Shown piece by piece: positions 8,497 through 17,900 of a stretch of DNA of 64,000 nt. Position 1 is the first letter of the stretch; each line of letters begins with the position of its first letter. A model generated the notes under the pieces. The model searched no databases, was not told where the DNA came from, and worked only from the letters and a program-made list of their open reading frames with translations. The DNA is taken from positions 744,001-808,000 of the forward strand of contig CAVVXS010000009.1 of assembly GCA_963752225.1 (NCBI GenBank), written 5' to 3'. A program made the position numbers and the translations under genes. Source of the stretch: JBBROS01 sp963752225. GTDB lineage: Bacteria; Pseudomonadota; Alphaproteobacteria; Acetobacterales; Acetobacteraceae.

Positions 8497-10302
8497 ATGC
8501 AGGATGACCAAGCTCACCATCTTCCCGCAGACCGCAGCGCAGCACTCAATACCTGGATACGTGCCCTCGGCTACGTCCGTAGTGTCGACGACGCGCCCGA
8601 GACGACGCTTCCCGGCCTGTTCGACGATCTGGCCGCGAGTTTCGGTGACCGGCCTGCTTTACTGGGCGAGGGTGAGCACTTCAGCTACCGGGACTTGGCC
8701 GCACGGGCCAATCAGTTTGCGCGTTGGGCCCTAGCGCACCGCCTGCAACCCGGCGACGTCGTGGGCCTGCTGATGCCGAACCGGCCCGAGTATGTTGCGG
8801 TCTGGGCTGGCCTGACGCGCGCTCGATGCGTGGTGGCGTTGATCAACACCAACGGGATCGGCGACGTTCTGGCGCACGGTCTCGCGGTGGCGCGGTGCAA
8901 GCACCTGATCGTCGATGCGACCCTGGGCGCGCGAGTTGAAGCGATCGCCGACCGGCTCCCGCCCGACCTGCAGGTCTGGGTGCATGGTGAGCATGCGGGC
9001 GAGCCATGGTTGTCGATCCTGCCCAACGTCGCGCCGCTCGGCACGACGTCCATCACTGCGGCGGAGTGCCCGTTCCCGTTGCCGTCGAGCCCCGCCTTGC
9101 TGATTTATACGTCGGGCACGACCGGCCTGCCGAAGGCCGCCATCATCACACATGCCCGGATCGTCGAATGGAGTTTCTGGTTTGCCGGCATGATGGGCAG
9201 CACTCCCGACGACCGGATCTACAACTGCCTTCCCATGTATCACAGTGTCGGCGGCATCATCGCAATCGGCGCAATGCTGGTGAAGGGCGGCTCGGTGCTG
9301 ATCCGTGCGCGCTTTTCGGCCCGACAATTTTGGAACGACGTAACAGACGGCGGTTGCACGATCGTGCAGTATATCGGCGAGCTGTTCCGCTACTTGGTGC
9401 ACGCTCCACCTCATCCCGAGGAGCATCGGCATCGCCTGCGCCTGGCCTGCGGCAACGGCTTGCAAGCCGATGTCTGGACGGCGGCGCAAATGCGCTTCCG
9501 CATCCCGCATGTGCTGGAGTTCTACGCCGCCACGGAAGGCAGCGTCTCGCTCTACAACTGCGAGGGCCGCGTGGGAGCGATCGGCCGCATCCCGCCGTTC
9601 TTGGCGCATCGCTTCCCGGTTGCACTCGTCCGATGCGATATCGTGACGGGCGAGATCAAGCGCGGTCCGGACGGGTTCGCGATCCGCTGCGCAGCCGGTG
9701 ACACCGGCGAGGCGATCGGACCAATCAAGGGCGGGAAGAGCCCGACAGGCCGGCCGTTCGACGGCTACACCGACCGCGCCGCCTCGGAAGCCAGGATCCT
9801 TCGTGATGTGTTCGACAAGGGCGATCAGTGGTTCCGCACCGGAGACCTGATGCGAAAGGATGCGGCCGGCTTTTTCTTCTTCGTCGACCGGATCGGCAAC
9901 TCGTTCCGCTGGAAGGGCGAAAACGTTTCCGCCACTGAAGTCGCCTCGAGCCTCCGGCGGCTCATCGGCGTGACGGACGCCGTCGTCTTCGGCGTCCGCG
10001 TGCCCGGTCATGAGGGCCGTGCCGGGATGGCGGCCATCACCACCGATGGACAGTTCGACCTCTCATGCCTCGGCCCGCATCTTGCCGCGACCTTGCCGGA
10101 TTATGCGCAACCCCGGTTCGTCCGCCTTTGCAGCACGCTTGATCACACGGGAACGTTCAAGCTCAACAAGTGCCGAGTGATGCAGGAAGGTTACGAGCAC
10201 GCCTCCGAACCGGTATGGTTCCACGACCGCCGGACCGGGCAGTTCGTTCTCTACGACGCAGATGCACGGCAAGCAATTAGAACCGGAGTCAGCCGCCTCT
10301 GA
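8497..10302 (+). CDS. FATP-type long-chain acyl-CoA synthetase
   Basis: 601 residues. ANL-superfamily enzyme of the fatty-acid-transport-protein/very-long-chain acyl-CoA synthetase branch: LIYTSGTTGLPKAA (AMP-binding loop, about residue 202), YNCLPMYHSVGG, EFYAATEGSVSLYN, and the FATP-type tail DVFDKGDQWFRTGDLMRKDAAGF, then DRIGNSFRWKGENVSATEV and TFKLNK with the C-terminal catalytic lysine. It activates a fatty acid with ATP. A TTG at 8464 could start the frame earlier, but ATG 8497 gives the better fit. It is the last gene of the plus-strand run, and is a second adenylating enzyme, distinct from the ligase at the left edge. Confidence 0.87.
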   Translation: MQDDQAHHLPADRSAALNTWIRALGYVRSVDDAPETTLPGLFDDLAASFGDRPALLGEGEHFSYRDLAARANQFARWALAHRLQPGDVVGLLMPNRPEYVAVWAGLTRARCVVALINTNGIGDVLAHGLAVARCKHLIVDATLGARVEAIADRLPPDLQVWVHGEHAGEPWLSILPNVAPLGTTSITAAECPFPLPSSPALLIYTSGTTGLPKAAIITHARIVEWSFWFAGMMGSTPDDRIYNCLPMYHSVGGIIAIGAMLVKGGSVLIRARFSARQFWNDVTDGGCTIVQYIGELFRYLVHAPPHPEEHRHRLRLACGNGLQADVWTAAQMRFRIPHVLEFYAATEGSVSLYNCEGRVGAIGRIPPFLAHRFPVALVRCDIVTGEIKRGPDGFAIRCAAGDTGEAIGPIKGGKSPTGRPFDGYTDRAASEARILRDVFDKGDQWFRTGDLMRKDAAGFFFFVDRIGNSFRWKGENVSATEVASSLRRLIGVTDAVVFGVRVPGHEGRAGMAAITTDGQFDLSCLGPHLAATLPDYAQPRFVRLCSTLDHTGTFKLNKCRVMQEGYEHASEPVWFHDRRTGQFVLYDADARQAIRTGVSRL

Positions 10303-10449
10303 GGTTCGGCTGGCACGCGTCCGCGGTCTCGGTGCCCTCGTCCGCCCCGGTCAGTCCTGGTCATCGGACAGGCTTGGAACGAAATGCCCGACTGGCAACG
10401 TCGTCCGCGACGCAATCGCATCCGAGTGGCCACGGGTACCACCATGTCT

Positions 10450-11511
10450 CTACAGCGCACCGAGCTTGGCTTTGCTGTACGCCCGGCGAATGACGCGCAA
10501 CGCCGGGCGCTCTACGCCGAAGGAAAGAGCGGAGGCCAACACCAACGAACTGATCACTGCGATGATGATGGACGTCGTGTGCCTGGCTCCGCTGGCATCT
10601 AGGGTCCGGATGATCGTGAAGCTCACCGTCTGATGTGACAAATAAAGGGTATATGAAATCGTCCCTAACCAGACGAGAGCCGGTGCCGACAACCATCGCA
10701 TGCCACCACGACTAGCCCCGGCGATCACTGCGATTGCCACATAACAAATTACGGCCGGCACGGGCCTCAGCTTCGCAGCGACCGTCAACATACAGACGAC
10801 GAGCGTGATGGACGACCACGTGACATGCTGACGCTGCCAAAGGCGATAGAGCATCACACCGCTGGCGAGAAAGGGGGACCACTGCAACAATAGAAGCTGC
10901 TCCACTCGCCAAGGCATGTGCAGACCCCAGGTCTCCGCCACTGCATCAAAGAGTCCGGCGCAGGCCCAGGCAAATACCGCCAGGTGCATATACCTCCACC
11001 AACCGCAGACAAGCACAGCCAGAACCCAGATGTAGAACGTCAATTCGACAGTCAGGCTCCAGAAGACACCATCGACCGAGCGCACGCCCATGAACTCTTG
11101 TGCCATCGTGAGATTGACCAGTACCTGGGACACCGTGAGGTCTGCGCCGGGTAGAGGCCAGCAAACCGTGAGCCCCACCGTAACGCCGATGGACGCCCAG
11201 AAGGCGGGATAGAGGCGTGAGAAGCGGCTGACCACGAAGTCGACTGATGTCTCAGATCGATCAACCGTCCACGCGATGACGAAGCCGCTTATCAAGAAGA
11301 AACAAAGGACGGGAAGGAGTCCAGCCTCGGCCTGCGAAAGTCCAGGCACAATTGCCGTGTTTTCGACTTGCTGGCCAAGCATGAAGGGCCGATACCGCCG
11401 CACGACGTGGTAGAGAACGACAGAAATTGCAGCAAGTCCCCGAAACCCGTCCAATGTCCGCAAACGCTCAGTCTTGGCTTTCTGATCCGACTGACCCGCG
11501 GATGCGCTCAT
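10450..11511 (-). CDS. acyltransferase-3 (OafA/NodX-like) membrane protein
   Basis: 353 residues with about ten hydrophobic segments. The N-terminal LRTLDGFRGLAAISVVLYHV is the hallmark of the acyltransferase-3 family (the catalytic His is in this first helix), FFLISGFVIAW is the second family motif, and VDGVFWSLTVELTFYI the third. These inner-membrane enzymes transfer acetyl or other acyl groups to sugars of polysaccharides, lipids or antibiotics. It lies convergent to the biosynthetic cluster (148-base gap) and 99 bases downstream of the next minus-strand membrane gene, so the two may be cotranscribed. Confidence 0.85.
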   Translation of the reverse strand: MSASAGQSDQKAKTERLRTLDGFRGLAAISVVLYHVVRRYRPFMLGQQVENTAIVPGLSQAEAGLLPVLCFFLISGFVIAWTVDRSETSVDFVVSRFSRLYPAFWASIGVTVGLTVCWPLPGADLTVSQVLVNLTMAQEFMGVRSVDGVFWSLTVELTFYIWVLAVLVCGWWRYMHLAVFAWACAGLFDAVAETWGLHMPWRVEQLLLLQWSPFLASGVMLYRLWQRQHVTWSSITLVVCMLTVAAKLRPVPAVICYVAIAVIAGASRGGMRWLSAPALVWLGTISYTLYLSHQTVSFTIIRTLDASGARHTTSIIIAVISSLVLASALSFGVERPALRVIRRAYSKAKLGAL

Positions 11512-11610
11512 GGCACGGACTGGCCGACGCGGCGACGAGGCGGCGGCCAGCAGTGGTGTTTTGACTGTGACGTTCCGGACGGCCTCGGGCGACTAGTCAA
11601 CGTCAACGAC

Positions 11611-13026
11611 CTAAGGCGAACGAGACTTGAATGCAGCCTCCGAGACTTCAGAAGCCGTGCGACAGAACAGAAGAACTCCATACAGCGGTAGAGCCGGGAG
11701 CAAAACCGATGCCGTGTTGATATAGCGCCCAAAGGGAGCTGTTACCACGACCGAAAGTAAGCCTGCTGAAAGCGTAAAGCAGGTGACCAGCACAACAAGC
11801 CCATCAAAGTCGCGCCCTCGTTCCGGAGTCGCCGTCTTGGCATGCCGAAGCAGACGGGCGAAATACAGGGCGAGAAACGTGCAGGACGCAACAACAAAGG
11901 CAGGATTGGTCACGAGAGCACGCCCGGTAAAGCGGCTCGTCGCGCCGAGCACCCATGCTGCGTAGCGGTCAGGCACTGCGGCAAACGTCGCGAGCGCAAA
12001 ACGCTGCATCCGGCGATCGAAAGCGATCCACGGCTCTCCCGCGGTCCTCACCTGCGACACGACACCATACAGCACATCGTCAAACATCGCCGCAAGCACG
12101 TCGAATTGGCCGGGTGCTGCGGCGAAATAAGACCGCCCACCGGACGAGTCGCGCGGTAGGGGCAGAGCCCGGCCGGTCGCAAAAGCCTCATCCCGTCTTG
12201 CAAGGATCTCCTTGGCCACCGGTGCCGTGTCGGGCGGGAGACGGTCGACGACGTCCGGCGACAGCATGAGTGCAGCCACTCCTCCCAAACCGAAGCCGCC
12301 GAACGAGACCACGTTGAAATCATCGAAAACGAGGTCGCGGACGGTGGACACGGCGAGAAATGGTGCGGCGCACGACAACACACAGACCGCTGCAAGCGCG
12401 ATCCGAGCCCGATCGTAGTAGATCTTGGACAGAAACAATGTCAGAACCGGGAACAGCACAATGCTGGGCAGGAATGCTGGCCGCAGGATGTAAGCACAGC
12501 CTGTCGCCACACCCATGGCTACGACCGGGAGTGTCGGTCGAGAAGCGGCGGCGGCCAGAACAGCCTTTGAGATCCCTATGATCAGCAGACCCAGCGCAAG
12601 AAACTCTGGCACGATAGCGTTCGAGTAAAGTATCGGCGGGGTTGCGAGCAGGAGGGGAACGCAGGCAGCCAGTCGAGCCTTGGTACCCATCCCGAGCCGG
12701 CGCAGACTGGATGATAGCAACAGGACGCCTGTCACGTAGAGGCCGATCTGACACCCAGGAACCAACGAGTAGTCGCCGGTTACGGAAGACATCACCGACA
12801 CAAACCATCCGTACAAAGGCGTTCGCTGACCGCTCAGATCCTGAGGGAAAGGCAGTAAGTTGAGGTAACTCCGAGTGTCTGGTTCGATTTCCGGAGTGAA
12901 CTTGCCAAGAACTACCAAGACAGAAATGAGGGCTATTGACATTAGCAATAGTGCGAACTGCGTAGGCTCGCTTCGGAGCAACGGATGCCACTTGCGTCCC
13001 TGAACAAGTCCTGGCACTACTGTCAC
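11611..13026 (-). CDS. multi-pass membrane protein, GT-C glycosyltransferase-like topology
   Basis: 471 residues with roughly ten transmembrane helices and an extracytoplasmic loop of about 130 residues in the middle (from VSTVRDLVFDDFN to SRFTGRALVTNP). The N-terminal loop contains EIEPDTRSYLNL directly after the first helix, an acidic arrangement reminiscent of the catalytic loop of GT-C lipid-linked-sugar glycosyltransferases. No family can be named with certainty. It stands upstream of the acyltransferase-3 gene on the same strand, which fits a joint role in modifying a surface glycan or lipid. Confidence 0.6.
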   Translation of the reverse strand: MTVVPGLVQGRKWHPLLRSEPTQFALLLMSIALISVLVVLGKFTPEIEPDTRSYLNLLPFPQDLSGQRTPLYGWFVSVMSSVTGDYSLVPGCQIGLYVTGVLLLSSSLRRLGMGTKARLAACVPLLLATPPILYSNAIVPEFLALGLLIIGISKAVLAAAASRPTLPVVAMGVATGCAYILRPAFLPSIVLFPVLTLFLSKIYYDRARIALAAVCVLSCAAPFLAVSTVRDLVFDDFNVVSFGGFGLGGVAALMLSPDVVDRLPPDTAPVAKEILARRDEAFATGRALPLPRDSSGGRSYFAAAPGQFDVLAAMFDDVLYGVVSQVRTAGEPWIAFDRRMQRFALATFAAVPDRYAAWVLGATSRFTGRALVTNPAFVVASCTFLALYFARLLRHAKTATPERGRDFDGLVVLVTCFTLSAGLLSVVVTAPFGRYINTASVLLPALPLYGVLLFCRTASEVSEAAFKSRSP

Positions 13027-13179
13027 GGCGCGCTCCTGCTAGAGACCGATCTGTTTGAGTAAACGCTAAAAAGTGCGCCAGTCGAGTTGAGGCACGATGT
13101 TTGAAAGTTGCCCCTCAACCCGGTGCCAGTATCGGGCGCTTGTCGTGATTCGGCACAGGTTGTGCATCACAAGACGACC

Positions 13180-13806
13180 TCACGTTGCTTTAAACGCGTT
13201 GCGTGCAAGGGAAAGCTGAGCCGAACCATACGCAGCAAAGCCAAGGACGGCTAACAACACGAAAGGCGCATGGACGACAATGTGCCTGACGTTACCGCCA
13301 CCGAATGGGTCTTGAAGAAAGTCGGACGCAAATGCGTAGGCGATGTAGTTCATGGCTATGGTTCGCAGCCACCACCATAGCTTCCGGCCCAATCTCCGCT
13401 GCAAACCGTCCACGGAGAACAAAGCAAGCAGGTATGTGAATACTAGACCGGGACCGAAAAACATGAACAATCCAGGGGCCGGCGGCGCACCGATCAGGCA
13501 TAGCCAGCCGATCAGTCCGGCGTGCACGAGCATCACGGCGGCAAACGCCAAACCGAATTCTCTGCCGTAACATTTGAGGAATCCGGCTCGGTCACCAACC
13601 ATGAGCACGAGGCCAGCGCCTGCATAGGCAGGCCAGAACAGCAAGAACGCCCACCGCCCTGTCAGCATCAGGGCTGTATCAAGCCCGTTCTTGTTCTCAC
13701 CTACCGCCATCAAAGCCGCCACGGTCAACAGAACGGCAGCGCAAACGGCGATGCTTATCCAGCATGTGAGACCGAGTCGTCGCCGATCAGCTGTCATCGT
13801 TATCAA
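13180..13806 (-). CDS. six-helix membrane protein of unknown function
   Basis: 208 residues, almost wholly hydrophobic, with about six predicted helices. Histidines occur within or at the ends of helices (LVHAGLIGW, and HIVVHAPF near the C-terminus), a layout loosely like ferric-reductase/MsrQ-type haem-binding membrane domains, but I cannot show the paired spacing needed to claim that. It is separated from the larger membrane gene by 153 bases. Function unknown. Confidence 0.5.
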   Translation of the reverse strand: MITMTADRRRLGLTCWISIAVCAAVLLTVAALMAVGENKNGLDTALMLTGRWAFLLFWPAYAGAGLVLMVGDRAGFLKCYGREFGLAFAAVMLVHAGLIGWLCLIGAPPAPGLFMFFGPGLVFTYLLALFSVDGLQRRLGRKLWWWLRTIAMNYIAYAFASDFLQDPFGGGNVRHIVVHAPFVLLAVLGFAAYGSAQLSLARNAFKAT

Positions 13807-14098
13807 CGCCCAGGATTTGGCAATCTGGAGTTAACGTAAACCAGCGCCGCTCTGCATGGGAGTCAAGTTTGAGCAATGCCGATCGTGTCGGCGAACACCG
13901 AGCGCCGGATGGTAGGCGTGGCCATGGGTAGGGAGCGGGAGCATCCTACCCGAGCGTCCACGGTGCCGTCGCGAAAATGTCCGTCCGCCAGTTAGGGGAG
14001 CCGGTGGCCGCTGCGCAGGCGGACTAACAGATGTCGGTTCCAGGACAGCATGTCATCGGCCATGGCGGAAGATCAACGGCTTGGCCGGTCGCCTGCAA

Positions 14099-14166
14099 CC
14101 ATACGATGTCACTGATTCAAGCCATAGCGTGTCATTACCCGGCGCACTGAAGCCATAGTGTGTCAT
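14099..14166. repeat. cluster of three short direct repeats in a gene-free stretch
   Basis: The 13.8-14.36 kb interval has no recognisable gene. It contains three near-copies of CCATAGYGTGTCAT beginning at 14099, 14122 and 14153 (the first copy is the most divergent, CCATACGATGTCAC). Repeated binding-site-like arrays of this kind occur at insertion-sequence ends and in operators. No transposase is adjacent, so these may be a remnant. Confidence 0.4.
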
Positions 14167-14365
14167 CGCGCAATGGTTGTAGTGTCCGCAATCTCCGGTA
14201 GCACCTAATATTATGACTTACGATGGAGCAGTCAACATATTCCTTTGTGTTGTTGACGGCTGCCGAATCCCTTGATTGTAGGTTGTCGAAATCCGCATAG
14301 TTGAGCATGCGAATGAGCACCGAGTTGCTCATGGCAGTTAACGAGCCAGATTGATTGGTGCAGGA

Positions 14366-14980
14366 ATGACTCCTCGACCTACCCCGAAGCTGGCACGCCG
14401 CGTGCGAGCAACCGTGTGCGCTTTAGGGACCGTCCTATGGTCAGGTCCGAGCTTTGCAGGCGACGATGAAACATTTCGCTTCCTTGATCAAGTCAAGCAG
14501 GCATCGTCGCTTGCCGCCCTTGAACGTCCTGATCAGCTTGAACGCATTTTTAAGATCGCCTTGCAGGAAGCGCCGGACAGCATCCGAGACGCAGCTGATG
14601 CTTGCTCCAGCCCCAAGTCTGTTCATCAATTGCTTATACATAAGGTAAGTTCAGATCAACCACCCCGGCCTCCCGTAGGAGGGCTGCCAGAAAGAGAACA
14701 CTTCTATGTGGACTACGCCGCAACTCCAAACTGCCACCAAGAAGGGGTTGATCAGGAGTTCCGACTGAGAGTCGCTATCGATCGGAATCCATACATCACT
14801 ATCGCGGACATTGAGAGCAAGTTCGGAAAAGCGAAAGTCATTTACGGCCTACTGGAAAATACGATCACCTTTAATGTGTCGTCTAATTCTCCATTTCACA
14901 CGACAGCAATTAGCTTTTCTTTGTATCAGGACTGGGGCGACAAGCCTGGATGCGTCAAGGCCATAACAATAAAATATTGA
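14366..14980 (+). CDS. secreted protein of unknown function, partner of the following repeat protein
   Basis: 204 residues from ATG 14366. The N-terminus is basic (RPTPKLARRVR) followed by a hydrophobic stretch and a probable signal-peptidase site after GPSFA, so it should be exported to the periplasm or beyond. Two cysteine-containing segments follow (DAADACSSPKS, ATPNCHQEG, and GCVK near the end), which could form disulfides. I recognise no family. Only about 20 bases separate it from the large gene downstream, so the two form an operon; an inhibitor or helper of that protein is conceivable but unproven. Base composition is visibly AT-richer than the flanks. Confidence 0.6.
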   Translation: MTPRPTPKLARRVRATVCALGTVLWSGPSFAGDDETFRFLDQVKQASSLAALERPDQLERIFKIALQEAPDSIRDAADACSSPKSVHQLLIHKVSSDQPPRPPVGGLPEREHFYVDYAATPNCHQEGVDQEFRLRVAIDRNPYITIADIESKFGKAKVIYGLLENTITFNVSSNSPFHTTAISFSLYQDWGDKPGCVKAITIKY

Positions 14981-14999
14981 GTCATCGGGAGATATTGTG

Positions 15000-17900
15000 A
15001 TGTATGATACACCAATTACACCAGGCATGCCATTCTTTTCGGGTATTTTCGCGAACGGGAACACCCCCGCTTCGCTGTTTGCAATTATCAATTCAAGCGA
15101 ATACCTTGTGAAGCAGATTAACTACCTAAACTCAATAGGTATGAAAGTAACGGCGGATCCTGAACTTCCATATATGGACGCACACTTCGTTGTAGGCGAT
15201 CCTTCAAGCTCGGCCCCTCCAACTATTGACGTTTCAGCCTCTATAACCTCTACCCAGGACATTGTTGAACAATATATCCTTGTTGACGGACTTGCCCACG
15301 AATGCGAGCACGCGATCGACAATCCGATCCTATACGGAGTTGAGCATCCGTCAGACACAGAAAACCCTATCTCGTCTCTGATTAACGATCAATATGCACG
15401 CATCACAAGCGAAGCCATAGCAACTATCTCTCAAGAAATAGTAAGAAAGGAGCTTGTAGATAACCGCGCTACCGCAGCGGTAGCCTCACCAGGTCAAATG
15501 GTCGATTTTAATGGCGAGGTCGTAGTCGTGATGTCTCAGCACGATAAGGCGACCGTGGATTTGCTTGTAGATAGCTCAAGTGGATCTGATGTGGCGGCAG
15601 TCGATATGATTGGGCTGACTAATCGGGACAGCCCGCTAACCCGCAGCTTGGTAGGAAGTGTCGCGCCATATTACGCGACCCACGCCATGGCTAGCCACGT
15701 GAATCCTGCGAACCTGTCAGAAGAGATCTACTATTCCAAGATCATAGCAAATGTAACATGGAGTGAGTTCTTAAGGAATAACTATACCCCTGGTGTGACA
15801 CAACCCACAAGCATCACAGTGGCGAACAAGCTATATCCAGTCGGCAATACTTACACCGTGCAGGTTAATGCTGGTGGGAACTCTCTGCATCTTTCTGCCC
15901 TCCTATTCGACCTTGTCAATGGAGACCCTTCGAATGGAGGCATCAATGAGGAAGGTAGTGCAACCCGCGAATGGGTCGGCGATCCGTCGAACGGAATTCC
16001 GGGAGTTAGCTTGAATGCAGTAGAGGAAAGTGACGCTTCTGGACCGGCCGGAACCTCCAACGCCTTACCGCTTATCGGAAGTGTCATTCATCCCGACATC
16101 GACGATAGCCAAGTCGATACTACATTATCAATTGGCGGCATCCCGGAGGGGAACGAGTATGTAACCCAGTCCGCTTTGTATGGATCAACCGAGATCGATG
16201 AGTCCTTCTGGGATGATCAATCGAACAACGTGATCGCTCACACAGTCACCTTGCACATGGCGGATTTCCCTAGTGGATGGCAAGCAGACAACGCGAACAT
16301 CCAGCAGGTTAAGCTACTTGTAGACGGCTCGGTCGACCTTCAAATGGCCACAGGAGATGCTGCCGAATACAACGCCAACAACACAGGTAAGCTTTCGGTT
16401 TCAGGGCTCACCGATCAACAGATTGCCTCGGCCCTTCAAACTCAGACGGACGGTTTAGTCGACGCAGTAAGTGGCATCACATACTCTCAGATTGAGTTTC
16501 GACCAGGGGAGGATTTCCGGCTTCTGTCGCCTGCTCCTATCACCGGTGACGACCTCACTTGGCTCACCACGAACTCGGATGGCAACCAGGAGTTCGTTCC
16601 CATTCTTAGTGCGGCAGGCACCTTCTCCAACAACTCCCCTCCTTCCTCGTTATACGCCTTGGACAGCAGAGATTTGATTGTCGGCGGAAGCTCAAGCCTG
16701 AACGTGTATGCAGCTGGCGACGACACCATCTTCGGCGGCAGCGGCACCGAAACCATCCAGGCGGCCACCCAGGCTACAAAAATTGAGTACTGGGGCGAAG
16801 GTGCCGCCCATATCTACGACACAACGAACGAAAACCTCCACCTCGGGTCAGGAGCCACCACGATCTACCTCCAGAAAGGCCTTCAGGATCCGGACATCAG
16901 CAACGTTTACAACTTCGATCCCAGCAAGGATGTGATCATCCCGAAGGGCTATACCCTATCAGACTTGAGGCAGGTGGTGGATCCCCTGTCAGTATGGTCG
17001 ATTGACGCAGGCGACGTGAGCGGTGCCGCGACTGAACAGGATATTCAAGACGCGCTGAACCAAGGGTTCCTGTCAGACGGCCCTGACGGGTATGGATATT
17101 ATCCCAGCCCGGACCCTAACGCCCAACCGATGTACGGCACCATTCCCGGCACACAGACCGTGGGATGGTACTACTGGTACAGCGTCGACACACCGAACAC
17201 AGACAATAGTTTCCAATTCGAATCTGGTCATAACACGATCAACATCGTCGGCGACCAGCCGCTGCTCTGGACAGCCTTCGGCTATTCAGGTGTAAACGTC
17301 GACAACATGAGCGGCGACATGACCGTCGACGGCGGCTCAGCAGGCAACTTAGTCGACAACGGTATGAGCACCTCCAACTTAACTGTTAATGAGACAGGCG
17401 GCAACGACACAATTCGCGCGGGGACAGGCGACACGACCGTCACCACCGGGGCGGGACAGAGCCAGATCGACCTGTCCGCCCAGGCATCCTGGGCCTTGGA
17501 CATGGTGAACTCCGGGGGTGCAGACGCCATCACGGGCGGGCACGGGAAGCTGGTTGCTAGCTTAAACGGCGGCTACATCGCTACCCAGACGGACGCCCAA
17601 GATACGATTAACTTGGGGTCGGCGGGATCGTCAGTCTACAGCCTGGGCCAAGACGTCATCAACGGCACGACCGGAAACGACACCGTCACCGCGGATGGAC
17701 CGGCTACGATCAACGGGGGTACGGGGCAGAGTTTCTACACGCTTCAGAACGATGGGCTCGTTTTGAACAGCCACGGCACGGATAGCGTCAACGCTGACCA
17801 CGGCGGGACCGTCACGGCGGACGGCACGTCCCTCTATCTAGAAGACGTGGCCGAAGCCCAACTCACGGTCCAGGAAAACGCGCCCGGCTCATTGGGTACC

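Noticed and set aside
13807..14350. Degenerate transposase gene in the gap before the secreted-protein unit
   Set aside because: No frame in either direction shows a DDE or HTH pattern; only the short repeats remain.
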